Shown here: piece by piece, positions 56,460 through 64,000 of the stretch
Layout: the number at the start of each line of letters is the position of its first letter
Numbering within the stretch: position 1 is the first letter of the stretch
NCBI RefSeq assembly: GCF_947499295.1
Contig: NZ_CANMNP010000001.1
Coordinates: 248,001-312,000, forward strand
DNA from: an uncultured Roseibium sp.
Lineage (GTDB): Bacteria > Pseudomonadota > Alphaproteobacteria > Rhizobiales > Stappiaceae
Reading direction: 5' to 3'
DNA length: 64,000 nucleotides
Translations under genes and position numbers: made by a program
Notes under the pieces: model-generated
What the model saw: only the letters and a program-made list of their open reading frames with translations
Databases searched by the model: none
What the model was told of the DNA's origin: nothing

Positions 56460-56476
56460 ATGCTCAATTTGAGCAT
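56460..56476. promoter_or_regulatory. Palindrome ATGCTCAA-T-TTGAGCAT
   Basis: A perfect 17-bp palindrome, 59 bp upstream of the nadM-Nudix start and just 10 bp from the other inverted repeat. It is in an AT-rich stretch and may overlap the promoter. The sequence differs from the neighbouring repeat, so two different regulators or an operator plus a core element are possible. Confidence 0.55.
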
Positions 56477-56568
56477 ATTCAAGAGATTTTGAGAAATTTA
56501 ATGAAGAATGACTCAGGAGCAACGGTTTCTGACCAAATTTCCAGACAAGTAGCGAAGAGAGGTGCGGC

Positions 56569-57609
56569 TTAGGTCCAGCTCAAGACGACTTTCCCGGCCT
56601 CCCCCGACTTCATTGCTGCAAAGCCTTGCTGAAAGTCATCAACCGCAAACCGGTGCGTGATGACATTCCTGACGTCCAGGCCGTTTTGAAGCATGGCGAT
56701 CATTTTGTACCAGGTCTCGAAAATCTCGCGGCCGTAAACGCCCTTGATCGTGATCGCCTTAAAGACAATGCGAGACCAGTCCACCGGAGATTTTCCCGGC
56801 GGAATTCCCAGAAGTGCAATGCGCCCACCCATCACAAGGTTTTCCACCATCTGGTCGAGGGCAATCTGGTTGCCGGACATTTCCAGACCGACATCAAAAC
56901 CCTCTTTCATACCTAGCTTTTGCTCAGTACCTTTGAGGTCTTCCTCGGCAACATTCACCGGAACAACATCGGCGACCCGTGTTGCAAGGTCCAGGCGCGC
57001 TTGATTGACATCCGTGATGACCACATTGCGGGCACCGACATGGCGCGCAACGGCAGCTGCCATGATGCCAATCGGACCTGCACCTGTGATGAGTACGTCT
57101 TCGCCGACAAGGTCGAAACTCAGCGCTGTATGCACTGCATTTCCAAGCGGATCCAATATGGCACCAATTTCATCGTCTATCTCATCAGGAAGCGGCACCA
57201 CGTTGAAAGCCGGCAGACGCAAATATTCGGCAAAAGCACCCTGTTCGTTGACCCCAATGCCACGGGTTTCGGGATCAAGGTGAAACTTGCCTGCGCGCGA
57301 TTGACGAGAGTGCTTGCCAATCAGGTGCCCCTCACCTGAACAGCGTTGACCAATTTCGAGATCCGTTACTCCACTGCCGATCTCGACGATTTCACCGGCA
57401 AATTCGTGCCCAGTTATCAGAGGCACGGGAACTGTCTTCGATGCCCATTCATCCCAGTTCCAGATGTGGATGTCGGTTCCGCAAATACCCGTCTTGTTGA
57501 TACGGATCAGAACGTCGTCCGGGCCTATTTCGGGAACGGGTGCCCGGGTCATCCAGAGCCCTTGCCGTGGTTCTGCCTTGCACAGCGCCTTCATCTGATT
57601 GCTGCTCAT
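56569..57609 (-). CDS. tdh: L-threonine 3-dehydrogenase
   Basis: 346 residues. Oxidises L-threonine to 2-amino-3-ketobutyrate with NAD. The catalytic zinc site is kept: [15 protein letters not shown] and TGHEFAGEI. The Rossmann motif is [20 protein letters not shown]. The structural-zinc lobe is altered: where E. coli Tdh has four cysteines after GEGH, this protein has [16 protein letters not shown], so all four are lost. It overlaps kbl by 4 bp; together they convert threonine to glycine and acetyl-CoA. Confidence 0.95.
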   Translation of the reverse strand: MSSNQMKALCKAEPRQGLWMTRAPVPEIGPDDVLIRINKTGICGTDIHIWNWDEWASKTVPVPLITGHEFAGEIVEIGSGVTDLEIGQRCSGEGHLIGKHSRQSRAGKFHLDPETRGIGVNEQGAFAEYLRLPAFNVVPLPDEIDDEIGAILDPLGNAVHTALSFDLVGEDVLITGAGPIGIMAAAVARHVGARNVVITDVNQARLDLATRVADVVPVNVAEEDLKGTEQKLGMKEGFDVGLEMSGNQIALDQMVENLVMGGRIALLGIPPGKSPVDWSRIVFKAITIKGVYGREIFETWYKMIAMLQNGLDVRNVITHRFAVDDFQQGFAAMKSGEAGKVVLSWT

Positions 57610-58793
57610 GACAAAACCCCTGTTGCCTTGCCGGCCTTGGCAAAGGCATCCAACGCCCGATCAAGGTCGGAGCGGGACAAAGCAGCGTTCATTTGGGTTC
57701 TGATACGTGCCTGTCCCCGTGGTACAACGGGAAAGAAAAAGCCAGAAACAAAGACACCCTCTTCAAAGAGCTCTGCTGCCATTGCCTGAGCGAGTTTCGC
57801 GTCACCCAGCATGACCGGCACGATTGGATGTTCGCCTGGCAGCAGCTTAAAGCCGAGGCTTTCCAGGCCTGTTCGCCAGTAACCGGTATTGTCGAAAAGG
57901 GCCTGGCGAAGATCATCCCCTTCTTCGACGAGGCGGATGGCTTCAAGTCCGCTCATCACGACTGCAGGCGGCAACGAATTGGAGAACAAATAGGGCCGCG
58001 CCCGCTGGCGCAACAGGTCGATAACGGGTTGCGGTCCGGCAATATACCCACCTATGCCACCGCCCAGCGCCTTTCCCAGTGTCCCTGTGAGAATGTCGAC
58101 GTTTACACCGAAATGCGCTGGTGTGCCTTCGCCCCTTGGACCCATGAAGCCTGTCGCATGGCAATCGTCCACCATGACGACGGCGCCATATTTCTCAGCC
58201 AAGGCAGTGATCTCGGGGAGCTTGGCCAGATAACCATCCATGGAGAAGACACCGTCTGTGGCGATCATCATGTGCCGGGCACCGCCATCACGTGCCTCCT
58301 GAAGCTTTGCCTCCAGATCCGTCATATCGGAATTGGCATATCGGAAGCGTCTGGCCTTGCAAAGACGGATGCCGTCGATGATAGACGCGTGATTGAGCGC
58401 GTCCGATATGATCGCGTCCTCAGGTCCGAGAAGAGGTTCAAACAAGCCGCCATTCGCGTCAAAACAGGCAGCAAACAAAATGGCATCATCCTTGCCCAGA
58501 AAACCTGCCAAACGTTGCTCGAGTTGACAGTGGATGTCCTGTGTTCCGCAGATAAAGCGCACCGAAGCCATGCCATAACCCTTGGGTTCAAGCGCTTTTC
58601 TCGCTGCTTCCTCGAGCGCTGGATGATCAGCCAGGCCTAGATAGTTGTTGGCGCATAGGTTGATCACGTCACGTCCACCAACCGTTATCAGACCGCCCTG
58701 CGGCGACGTAATCTGGCGTTCGCGCTTGTAAAGCCCTTCCGCTTCGATCTCTTTCAGGGTCTCGTGGATATGTGACAGGAAGGCCTCGGACAC
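57606..58793 (-). CDS. kbl: Glycine C-acetyltransferase (2-amino-3-ketobutyrate CoA ligase)
   Basis: 395 residues. A PLP enzyme that splits 2-amino-3-ketobutyrate with CoA into glycine and acetyl-CoA, completing the threonine pathway with tdh. Motifs: [10 protein letters not shown] near the N-terminus, [23 protein letters not shown] with the PLP Asp, and [12 protein letters not shown] with the Schiff-base Lys. The GTG at 58793 has GGAGA six bases upstream and places EGLYK at the position seen in E. coli Kbl; an ATG at 58823 would add ten residues. It overlaps tdh by 4 bp (ATGA). Confidence 0.94.
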   Translation of the reverse strand: MSEAFLSHIHETLKEIEAEGLYKRERQITSPQGGLITVGGRDVINLCANNYLGLADHPALEEAARKALEPKGYGMASVRFICGTQDIHCQLEQRLAGFLGKDDAILFAACFDANGGLFEPLLGPEDAIISDALNHASIIDGIRLCKARRFRYANSDMTDLEAKLQEARDGGARHMMIATDGVFSMDGYLAKLPEITALAEKYGAVVMVDDCHATGFMGPRGEGTPAHFGVNVDILTGTLGKALGGGIGGYIAGPQPVIDLLRQRARPYLFSNSLPPAVVMSGLEAIRLVEEGDDLRQALFDNTGYWRTGLESLGFKLLPGEHPIVPVMLGDAKLAQAMAAELFEEGVFVSGFFFPVVPRGQARIRTQMNAALSRSDLDRALDAFAKAGKATGVLS

Positions 58794-58906
58794 GGCATTT
58801 CTCCGGCAAAATGGATATTTCATCCACTATGCCGGATTTTCACTCGTAATAGAAGAGAAGATTTCCGGTATCACGGATTTTTTGACACCTGCGCGAATTT
58901 TTCACG

Positions 58907-59533
58907 TCATCGGGGCATGGTTACCCCTGCCATTCGAATACCAGCGTAAAGCAATGCACCACCGGCACATTTGTTGAACAAGGAGACGATCCAGTTTTTG
59001 ACCCCTCCCCTGGTCAGCCTGTCTCCCAGGAAAGCGTAGGCCGTGTAGGATGTCAGGTCTATCAGGAAGGTCACGCCACCCATGATCAGGATCTGGGGTA
59101 GAATGGGTTGCTCGACGTTCAGAAACTGCGGCAGTATCGCTGCAAAATACAAGAGCGCTTTCGGATTGGCGAACTCGATGACAAAGCCCTTTGCAAACAG
59201 GCTCTTCAAACTCGACAACTGTTTGTCGCGCTTTACGCTGAGAGCACCGGCCGGTGCCAGAAGCGACGTCAGTCCAAGCCAGACCAGATATGTAACCCCG
59301 GCCCATTTGATGATTGAAAACACGAGATTGGACGCAACGAGCAAAGATGCGATCCCTGTCGCCGAAAACACGAAATAGATTGCATTGGCAAACGCAATCC
59401 CAAAAACACCGGCAAGCGCTCGTTTGCCGCCGTTTGCCGCCCCTTGCGCAGCGACGGCGACCGCTGCAGCGCCTGGTGTGAAAACGACCACGGCAGTGGT
59501 GATGAGGAAAACCAAAAAGACATCGAATTGCAT
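58907..59533 (-). CDS. LysE-family amino acid exporter
   Basis: 208 residues, about six membrane helices, of the LysE/RhtB family that exports amino acids such as lysine, threonine or homoserine. Typical opening FLITTAVVVFTPGAAAVAVAAQG, and FANPKALLYFAAILPQF in the fourth-helix region. GGAG lies six to seven bases before the ATG at 59533. It sits 42 bp downstream of the RidA gene, upstream of kbl-tdh, and opposite an Lrp-type regulator, so export of threonine- or serine-related amino acids is a fair guess. Confidence 0.88.
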   Translation of the reverse strand: MQFDVFLVFLITTAVVVFTPGAAAVAVAAQGAANGGKRALAGVFGIAFANAIYFVFSATGIASLLVASNLVFSIIKWAGVTYLVWLGLTSLLAPAGALSVKRDKQLSSLKSLFAKGFVIEFANPKALLYFAAILPQFLNVEQPILPQILIMGGVTFLIDLTSYTAYAFLGDRLTRGGVKNWIVSLFNKCAGGALLYAGIRMAGVTMPR

Positions 59534-59575
59534 TCCGATCTCCAATTTCTGCAAGAGAAAGCGTATTGGGTGCCG

Positions 59576-59962
59576 TCAGGCAGCTGCCACGATTTCGATC
59601 TCAACCAGCCAATCGGGTGTGAGCGTCCTGACGACGATGGCAGTTGTCGGCACCCGTCGGTCTCCAAGAGCCCTGACCCTTGCGTTCTGGTTCTTTTCTG
59701 CAAGGTCGGCGCTTGTCAGATAGCTCGTAACGCGCACGATATTATCGCACGTCATATCGGCGGCGTTCAGGATGCGCCGAAGATTGTTCCAAATCAGTTC
59801 AAGCTGCTCGTCCAGTCCATCCGGAGCGCGGCCCTTTGCGTCGAGACCCATCGTGCCACTGACAAAAAGCATGCGACCGGGGCCCTGAATTTCCAGCGCA
59901 TGAATGTAGTCCGGTGTCGCCGGGTATATCCCGGATACGGGATTGATCATCCTTTCGTTCAT
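59576..59962 (-). CDS. RidA-family protein without the catalytic Arg
   Basis: 128 residues of the Rid/YjgF superfamily, trimeric proteins that in RidA hydrolyse reactive enamines and imines from PLP enzymes. Recognised by LFVSGTMGLDAKG and the C-terminal VEIEIVAAA. The Arg that RidA uses (PAR in E. coli) is Thr here (VPTTAIVV), so this is one of the non-Arg Rid subgroups and deaminase activity is doubtful. It is first in a RidA-LysE pair, divergent from the Lrp regulator by 81 bp. Confidence 0.85.
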   Translation of the reverse strand: MNERMINPVSGIYPATPDYIHALEIQGPGRMLFVSGTMGLDAKGRAPDGLDEQLELIWNNLRRILNAADMTCDNIVRVTSYLTSADLAEKNQNARVRALGDRRVPTTAIVVRTLTPDWLVEIEIVAAA

Positions 59963-60043
59963 GCCTCAACCTCGCTTGCTGAATTTCTTCTTCCGTGAGA
60001 GCATGAAGCTGAATAAAATTTTGATCAATGCGGAAGATGCCGA

Positions 60044-60574
60044 ATGACATCAAATAGAGAAGACGTTCAGAAAAACAGGCTGTCGAAGAGGCCGCTGGAT
60101 GCATTCGACCGAAAGATATTAGGCAAACTGGTAGGCAACGCCCGCCAGACCTATGCCGAAATCGGCGAGGAAGTCGGCCTTTCGGCACCGGCAGTGCATG
60201 AACGGGTCAAACGCATGACCGCTTCAGGAGTTATCAAAGGCACAAACGCTGACATTGACGCGATGGCGGTCGGCAAGCCTTTCCTGGCCTTTGTTCATGT
60301 CGATGCAAGCGGCTGGGGCAAGAGCGAGAGGATGATGCGTCTCAGGGACTTTCCGGAAGTTGAAGAGCTCCACTCCGTCACGGGCGATACTTGCGTGATC
60401 TTAAAGGTCAGAACAGCCAACGCAGACGCAATGGAGAACTTCCTGGCCCAGGTCTATGCCCTGCCCGGGGTCCGGGCGACGCGGAGCTACGTTGTTTTGA
60501 CGACTTATCTGGACCGACCGGTCCAGGCCGAAGTGACCGAAGAATGGCCAGACGTCCCCTTGCCGAAGGATTAG
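60044..60574 (+). CDS. Lrp/AsnC-family regulator
   Basis: 176 residues. An N-terminal winged helix-turn-helix (LDAFDRKILGKLVGNARQTY, then EVGLSAPAVHERVKRM) is followed by the RAM/AsnC effector domain (FLAFVHVDASGWGKSE onward, with VEELHSVTGDTCVILKV). Family members sense amino acids. GGAAGA lies six bases before the ATG. It is divergent from the RidA-LysE pair over 81 bp, a typical arrangement for a regulator controlling an amino acid exporter. Confidence 0.92.
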   Translation: MTSNREDVQKNRLSKRPLDAFDRKILGKLVGNARQTYAEIGEEVGLSAPAVHERVKRMTASGVIKGTNADIDAMAVGKPFLAFVHVDASGWGKSERMMRLRDFPEVEELHSVTGDTCVILKVRTANADAMENFLAQVYALPGVRATRSYVVLTTYLDRPVQAEVTEEWPDVPLPKD

Positions 60575-60826
60575 AGTGGCCTCGACAGAACATGTGTATG
60601 TCTTGTTTGAAACTCTATGCTGACAAGGCTGCTATTGCGGTCCCAGAAAGTGCAAATTTTAGAGAGGGCGTTTCGGTTCGTCATGCATTAGCCGAAGTTA
60701 AGTCATGTGAACATCTTCGCCCGGGATGGTGATACGTTGGCAGCGTTTTATAGAAATGCATTTTGGAGCTTGAACAGTGCCATCAGTGAAAGGTCAACAC
60801 GCCTCCAGGACGCTGCCCAGCAAGCC

Positions 60827-61387
60827 TCAGAACTTCACGACCATCAAGATAGCACGAGCTGTACCTGATATCGCTTCTATGCAATGGGGCACGTCAGCGG
60901 CATAGCGTGCAGTATCGCCCTTGTCGATGACGCCCTTGGCAACACCCGATGTCACCTCCAGCCGTCCTTCTTCCGCGATCAACTGCTCGCGGGTTCCGCG
61001 TTCGTGAGGTTTGCTCTCCAGTTTGCCGCCTTTGGCGAAAATAAGCTCATAGACTTCAAACCGGCCGGTGTCCTGTGGCGGTGACAGAATACGGATCTTG
61101 CACCCGTCTCCTGCCCTATCAAGCGCGGGCGTCTGATGCTCATGCAGAATTTCCACCCGGTCTTCTGGCGTGTCCTCGCCCAGAAGCCCTGCAAAATCGA
61201 CATTCAAGGCCCTCGTCAGGTTGAGCAATGTCGCAACGGTTGGATTTGATTCCCCGCGTTCAATTTGACTGACCATGGATCGAGACACACCGGAAATCTT
61301 TTCAACTGCCTCCAGCGATAGGCCCTGGGCACGGCGCGCTTTTTTCAAGCGCTCTGGCAAACGTGAGAGAATTTCTGAATCAGTCAT
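60827..61387 (-). CDS. XRE-family regulator with cupin domain
   Basis: 186 residues. An N-terminal HTH of the XRE type (about 13-68; LSLEAVEKISGVSRSMVSQI, ERGESNPTVATLLNL) is joined to a C-terminal cupin (about 110-180; LIAEEGRLEVTSG and VPHCIEAISG). Cupin regulators of this layout respond to small metabolites and often control amino acid or polyamine use. No co-directional target is adjacent; the kbl-tdh and LysE genes are candidates by proximity. No strong SD is visible. Confidence 0.9.
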   Translation of the reverse strand: MTDSEILSRLPERLKKARRAQGLSLEAVEKISGVSRSMVSQIERGESNPTVATLLNLTRALNVDFAGLLGEDTPEDRVEILHEHQTPALDRAGDGCKIRILSPPQDTGRFEVYELIFAKGGKLESKPHERGTREQLIAEEGRLEVTSGVAKGVIDKGDTARYAADVPHCIEAISGTARAILMVVKF

Positions 61388-61540
61388 GACGCTGAAAGGA
61401 TCTACGGAAAATTCCCGCTTGTCACGTCCGGTGTTAGCGAACGGCGAGATTGAACAAGTTTTACCTATGGAAGTGAAGCGCTTCTGTCCTACCTACCTGA
61501 ATGAACGCGTTTTCACGTTAACAGACCGGACGGGCAGCAG

Positions 61541-61774
61541 GTGCTACGAGACAAGCGGATTGACCTCGATTCAGTCAAACGCAAGAAGCTGATCGAACGA
61601 CTGCTGCAAGAGATCAGCCGCTCGCAGGGTGATCTATACTATCAATCAACGAGCACAATCGCGCTTCAGATAAAAGAATACGTCAAAGGCGATGCCAAGT
61701 TGAACGCCGAGGAAAAGGCCTTGCTGGAGCCACTCTCTCAAAGAGACATAGAAGTTCTGCTGAGCTTGCATTGA
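61541..61774 (+). CDS. Small hypothetical protein
   Basis: 77 residues, GTG start, no recognised family. It is charged and helical with an amphipathic centre (DLYYQSTSTIALQIKEYV). It lies between the XRE-cupin gene and an orphan minus-strand gene. The start is weak, as only a purine-rich GGGCAGCAG precedes the GTG and no ATG exists in frame. It might be a real small gene or a remnant. Confidence 0.4.
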   Translation: MLRDKRIDLDSVKRKKLIERLLQEISRSQGDLYYQSTSTIALQIKEYVKGDAKLNAEEKALLEPLSQRDIEVLLSLH

Positions 61775-61820
61775 CCCCACTGCATCCATAGGCAGTCTAT
61801 TGTGTACCGGCGCATCTCCT

Positions 61821-62384
61821 CTACCCAAGCGCCCGCCTTCGGCACAAGGGTTCGGACTGGACTGCCTTTCGCTGGGCTGACTTAAAGTATCCCAATGCCG
61901 GACGTATGGCCTCGTGAGCCGGCTTGTGTTCCAGATAGTCAAGAATTCTGTAGAGATTGATCGGTTGTTTCTGGATAAGCGAAATAACCTTTTCAACAGC
62001 AAGGTCATAAGGATAGGCGTCGATGAACTGGCAGGCTGTCTGTGTTGGTGTGAGAATATAGTAATCCTTGTCCCGTTTGGGAGTATAGCGCGTCACATCA
62101 AAGGGAGATGCCCCGAGCACCTGAGGCTTTGGAATGTAGCAAGTAATGTCGGTTGCCTTGTTGTACAACACAGAACCAGACGTCTGTCTGAACCCCAGAC
62201 TTGCGAGTTTTGATACGGCATGGCGCCGCATCGCGGGACTCATTATTTCGGCGTCGGAGCGGTCGTATTTCAGATCATCAAACACAGAAAATATTTTGAG
62301 ATCGACATCAGCGAGCAGCATATAGGGGCCGAAATCTGTCGTGACAGCCGCGCTTTCATCAGGAATGATGTCCACCCTTTGCAC
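61821..62384 (-). CDS. Hypothetical protein
   Basis: 187 residues, not recognised. Soluble, with mixed strand and helix content (TDFGPYMLLADVDLKIFSVF, TRYTPKRDKDYYILTPTQ) and a basic C-terminus. GTG start with AAGGG about eight bases upstream; another GTG lies three codons in. It is convergent with the small gene at 61541-61774. Its codon use and length suggest a real gene, possibly accessory. No link with the next gene, fhs, is evident. Confidence 0.6.
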   Translation of the reverse strand: MQRVDIIPDESAAVTTDFGPYMLLADVDLKIFSVFDDLKYDRSDAEIMSPAMRRHAVSKLASLGFRQTSGSVLYNKATDITCYIPKPQVLGASPFDVTRYTPKRDKDYYILTPTQTACQFIDAYPYDLAVEKVISLIQKQPINLYRILDYLEHKPAHEAIRPALGYFKSAQRKAVQSEPLCRRRALG

Positions 62385-62768
62385 ACCAAAGGCCCTTCAA
62401 TAAGTAGATACGCCAACCGCCTCGATCCGTGACTCCTTGTACGCGTCGACAGGATAACACCACACATCTTTTCGCTCAGTTGTTAGTCAAGACTTGGCGC
62501 TCGAATTTTCACAGTCAATACCAGGCGTCAGCAGCTCGATTAACCGGAGCACGGCGAATATTACCAATCGCTGTTCAGTTTCTGCTGCTTTTTCGCCCTC
62601 GCGTCCCCAAGCTCACGGGGACTGAATGCGTCGTCGTTTCCGGGGCGCATCCTGTCGTATTCGGAACAGTTCAAGTACCGCGCTCTCAAATAGCGTTCCC
62701 TCAACGACTTGAGCGGCAAATGCCTGCTTGAATAAACCGCAATATTTGACACGCCCGGAGACATGAAG
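62385..62768. other. Intergenic region upstream of fhs
   Basis: 384 bp between an orphan gene and fhs. No credible coding frame that is not antisense to fhs, no clear riboswitch-like structure and no strong palindrome were seen. Confidence 0.4.
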
Positions 62769-64000
62769 ATGGCCAGCGATATTGAGATTGCCCGCGCAGC
62801 CAAGATGAAACCTATTCAGGACATCGGCGAGCGGCTGAGCATTCCAGAAGAATCCCTGCTGCCCTATGGCCGCACGAAGGCCAAGATCGCAGCTGACTAC
62901 ATTGAAAGTCTCGATGGGCGCAACAGCGGCAAGCTGATCCTGGTCACAGCCATCAACCCGACGCCAGCAGGCGAAGGCAAGACGACGACGACTGTTGGTC
63001 TTGGCGACGGTCTGAACCGGATCGGCAAGAACGCCATGATCTGCCTGCGCGAACCTTCTCTCGGCCCATGCTTCGGCATGAAAGGCGGCGCTGCGGGCGG
63101 TGGTTACGCACAGGTCGTACCGATGGAAGACATCAACCTGCATTTCACAGGTGACTTTCACGCCATCACCTCCGCTCACAACCTGCTGGCTGCGTTGATT
63201 GAAAACCATATCTACTGGGGCAACGAACTTGGTATCGACCAGCGCCGGGTCACATGGCGCCGGGTGCTCGACATGAACGACCGTGCGCTGCGCTCCATTG
63301 TCTGTTCGCTCGGCGGCGTTGCCAACGGCTTCCCTCGGGAAGGTGGTTTCGACATCACCGTTGCTTCGGAGATAATGGCGATCCTTTGCCTGGCAACGGA
63401 TCTGGATGACCTTCAAAAGCGTCTTGGTGACATCATCGTGGCTTATCGCCGTGACCGTACGGCAATCAGAGCACGCGACCTGGAAGCGGACGGTGCCATG
63501 ACCGTGCTGCTGAAAGAGGCGATGCAGCCGAACCTGGTTCAGACACTGGAAAACAACCCGGCCTTCATCCATGGCGGTCCATTCGCCAATATCGCGCATG
63601 GCTGTAACTCTGTTGTCGCCACACAGACAGCTCTGAAACTTTCTGATTATGTTGTGACCGAGGCCGGTTTCGGTGCGGATCTCGGCGCGGAAAAATTCTT
63701 CGACATCAAATGCCGCAAGGCCGGCCTGTCGCCTGATGCAGTTGTCATCGTTGCCACGATCAAGGCCCTGAAAATGAATGGCGGCGTCGCCAAGGATGAT
63801 CTCGGCGCTGAAAATGTCGATGCCGTCACCAAAGGCTGTGCGAACCTTGGCCGTCACATCGAAAACGTCAAGCAGTTCGGAGTTCCGGCCGTTGTTGCGA
63901 TCAACCACTTCACAGCGGACACAGATGCAGAAGTTCAGGCCGTCAGAGACTACTGCGCCGATCTCGGCGTCGATGCCATCCTGGCTACGCACTGGGCCAA
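62769..64000 (+). CDS. fhs: Formate--tetrahydrofolate ligase, 5' part
   Basis: Uses ATP to load formate on tetrahydrofolate, giving 10-formyl-THF for one-carbon metabolism. About 410 codons are visible before the window ends, of roughly 555 expected, so the gene is truncated. Recognised by the N-terminus [16 protein letters not shown] and the P-loop [15 protein letters not shown]. Other family blocks include [20 protein letters not shown] and [18 protein letters not shown] lies eight bases before the ATG at 62769; an ATG six bases earlier is too close to it. Together with Kbl/Tdh upstream, it points to active C1 and glycine metabolism. Confidence 0.95.
   Translation, partial: MASDIEIARAAKMKPIQDIGERLSIPEESLLPYGRTKAKIAADYIESLDGRNSGKLILVTAINPTPAGEGKTTTTVGLGDGLNRIGKNAMICLREPSLGPCFGMKGGAAGGGYAQVVPMEDINLHFTGDFHAITSAHNLLAALIENHIYWGNELGIDQRRVTWRRVLDMNDRALRSIVCSLGGVANGFPREGGFDITVASEIMAILCLATDLDDLQKRLGDIIVAYRRDRTAIRARDLEADGAMTVLLKEAMQPNLVQTLENNPAFIHGGPFANIAHGCNSVVATQTALKLSDYVVTEAGFGADLGAEKFFDIKCRKAGLSPDAVVIVATIKALKMNGGVAKDDLGAENVDAVTKGCANLGRHIENVKQFGVPAVVAINHFTADTDAEVQAVRDYCADLGVDAILATHWA

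Noticed and set aside
57693..58640. 315-codon plus-strand frame
   Set aside because: Antisense to kbl, which has all expected PLP enzyme motifs.
62613..63992. Long open frame (459 codons) on the minus strand
   Set aside because: It is antisense to fhs, whose plus-strand product has clear family motifs; the minus-strand translation has no recognisable domain.
1..64000. tRNA, rRNA or CRISPR elements
   Set aside because: Reading through both strands showed no T-loop-like TTCGAATC block with matching arms, no rRNA signature and no regularly spaced repeats.

Overview
The window reads as the chromosome of an alphaproteobacterium, most likely a marine Hyphomicrobiales member of the Roseibium/Labrenzia (Stappiaceae) type. 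The grounds are the gene order ribose-5-phosphate isomerase, DUF2059, glutathione reductase; a class II DAHP synthase; a DUF2865 secreted protein; the LysE/RidA/Lrp and threonine dehydrogenase sets; and a TTAACCAT-type palindrome like CtrA sites. The genus is inference. I found no tRNA, rRNA, transposase, integrase or CRISPR array.

1-28 kb is mostly housekeeping and signalling: a truncated L,D-transpeptidase, an ArsR regulator, CreA, an unusual metallo-beta-lactamase-fold protein, MarR, DUF2865, GltX, an MFS carrier, NadE, a GFA protein, a response regulator, class II DAHP synthase, a VIT1-type carrier, a gamma-glutamylcyclotransferase-like protein, a class V aminotransferase, two tandem CHASE4-GGDEF cyclases, Gor, DUF2059, RpiA, a soluble chemoreceptor with a PilZ domain, Gph and a DUF4139 protein.

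28.4-45.75 kb is a glycan locus that looks less GC-rich than its flanks. A plus-strand set carries a TPR-glycosyltransferase (similar in architecture to the flagellin glycosyltransferase FlmG), a sialic-acid-type NeuB and NeuC. A minus-strand set carries a Gfo/Idh oxidoreductase, an acylneuraminate cytidylyltransferase and an SDR. A second, tightly packed minus-strand operon of eight genes runs LuxE-like, LuxC-like, acyl carrier protein, FabZ-like dehydratase, ThDP enzyme, second NeuB-family synthase, AMP-forming ligase and GNAT-like protein. This operon is the best candidate in the window for an undescribed pathway: it joins an ACP-based acyl activation and reduction module to a ThDP lyase and a PEP-condensing synthase, next to a nonulosonic acid pathway.

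45.8-64 kb returns to core metabolism: ferredoxin-NADP reductase, a GlxA/AraC regulator, a TauE/SafE permease, a periplasmic solute-binding protein, an AlkX/YcaQ-type DNA glycosylase, a DoxX pair, an NAD salvage operon (NadM-Nudix and NadV) preceded by two inverted repeats, threonine-to-glycine catabolism (Kbl, Tdh) beside LysE, RidA and Lrp, an XRE-cupin regulator, two orphan genes, and the 5' part of formate-tetrahydrofolate ligase, cut by the window end.
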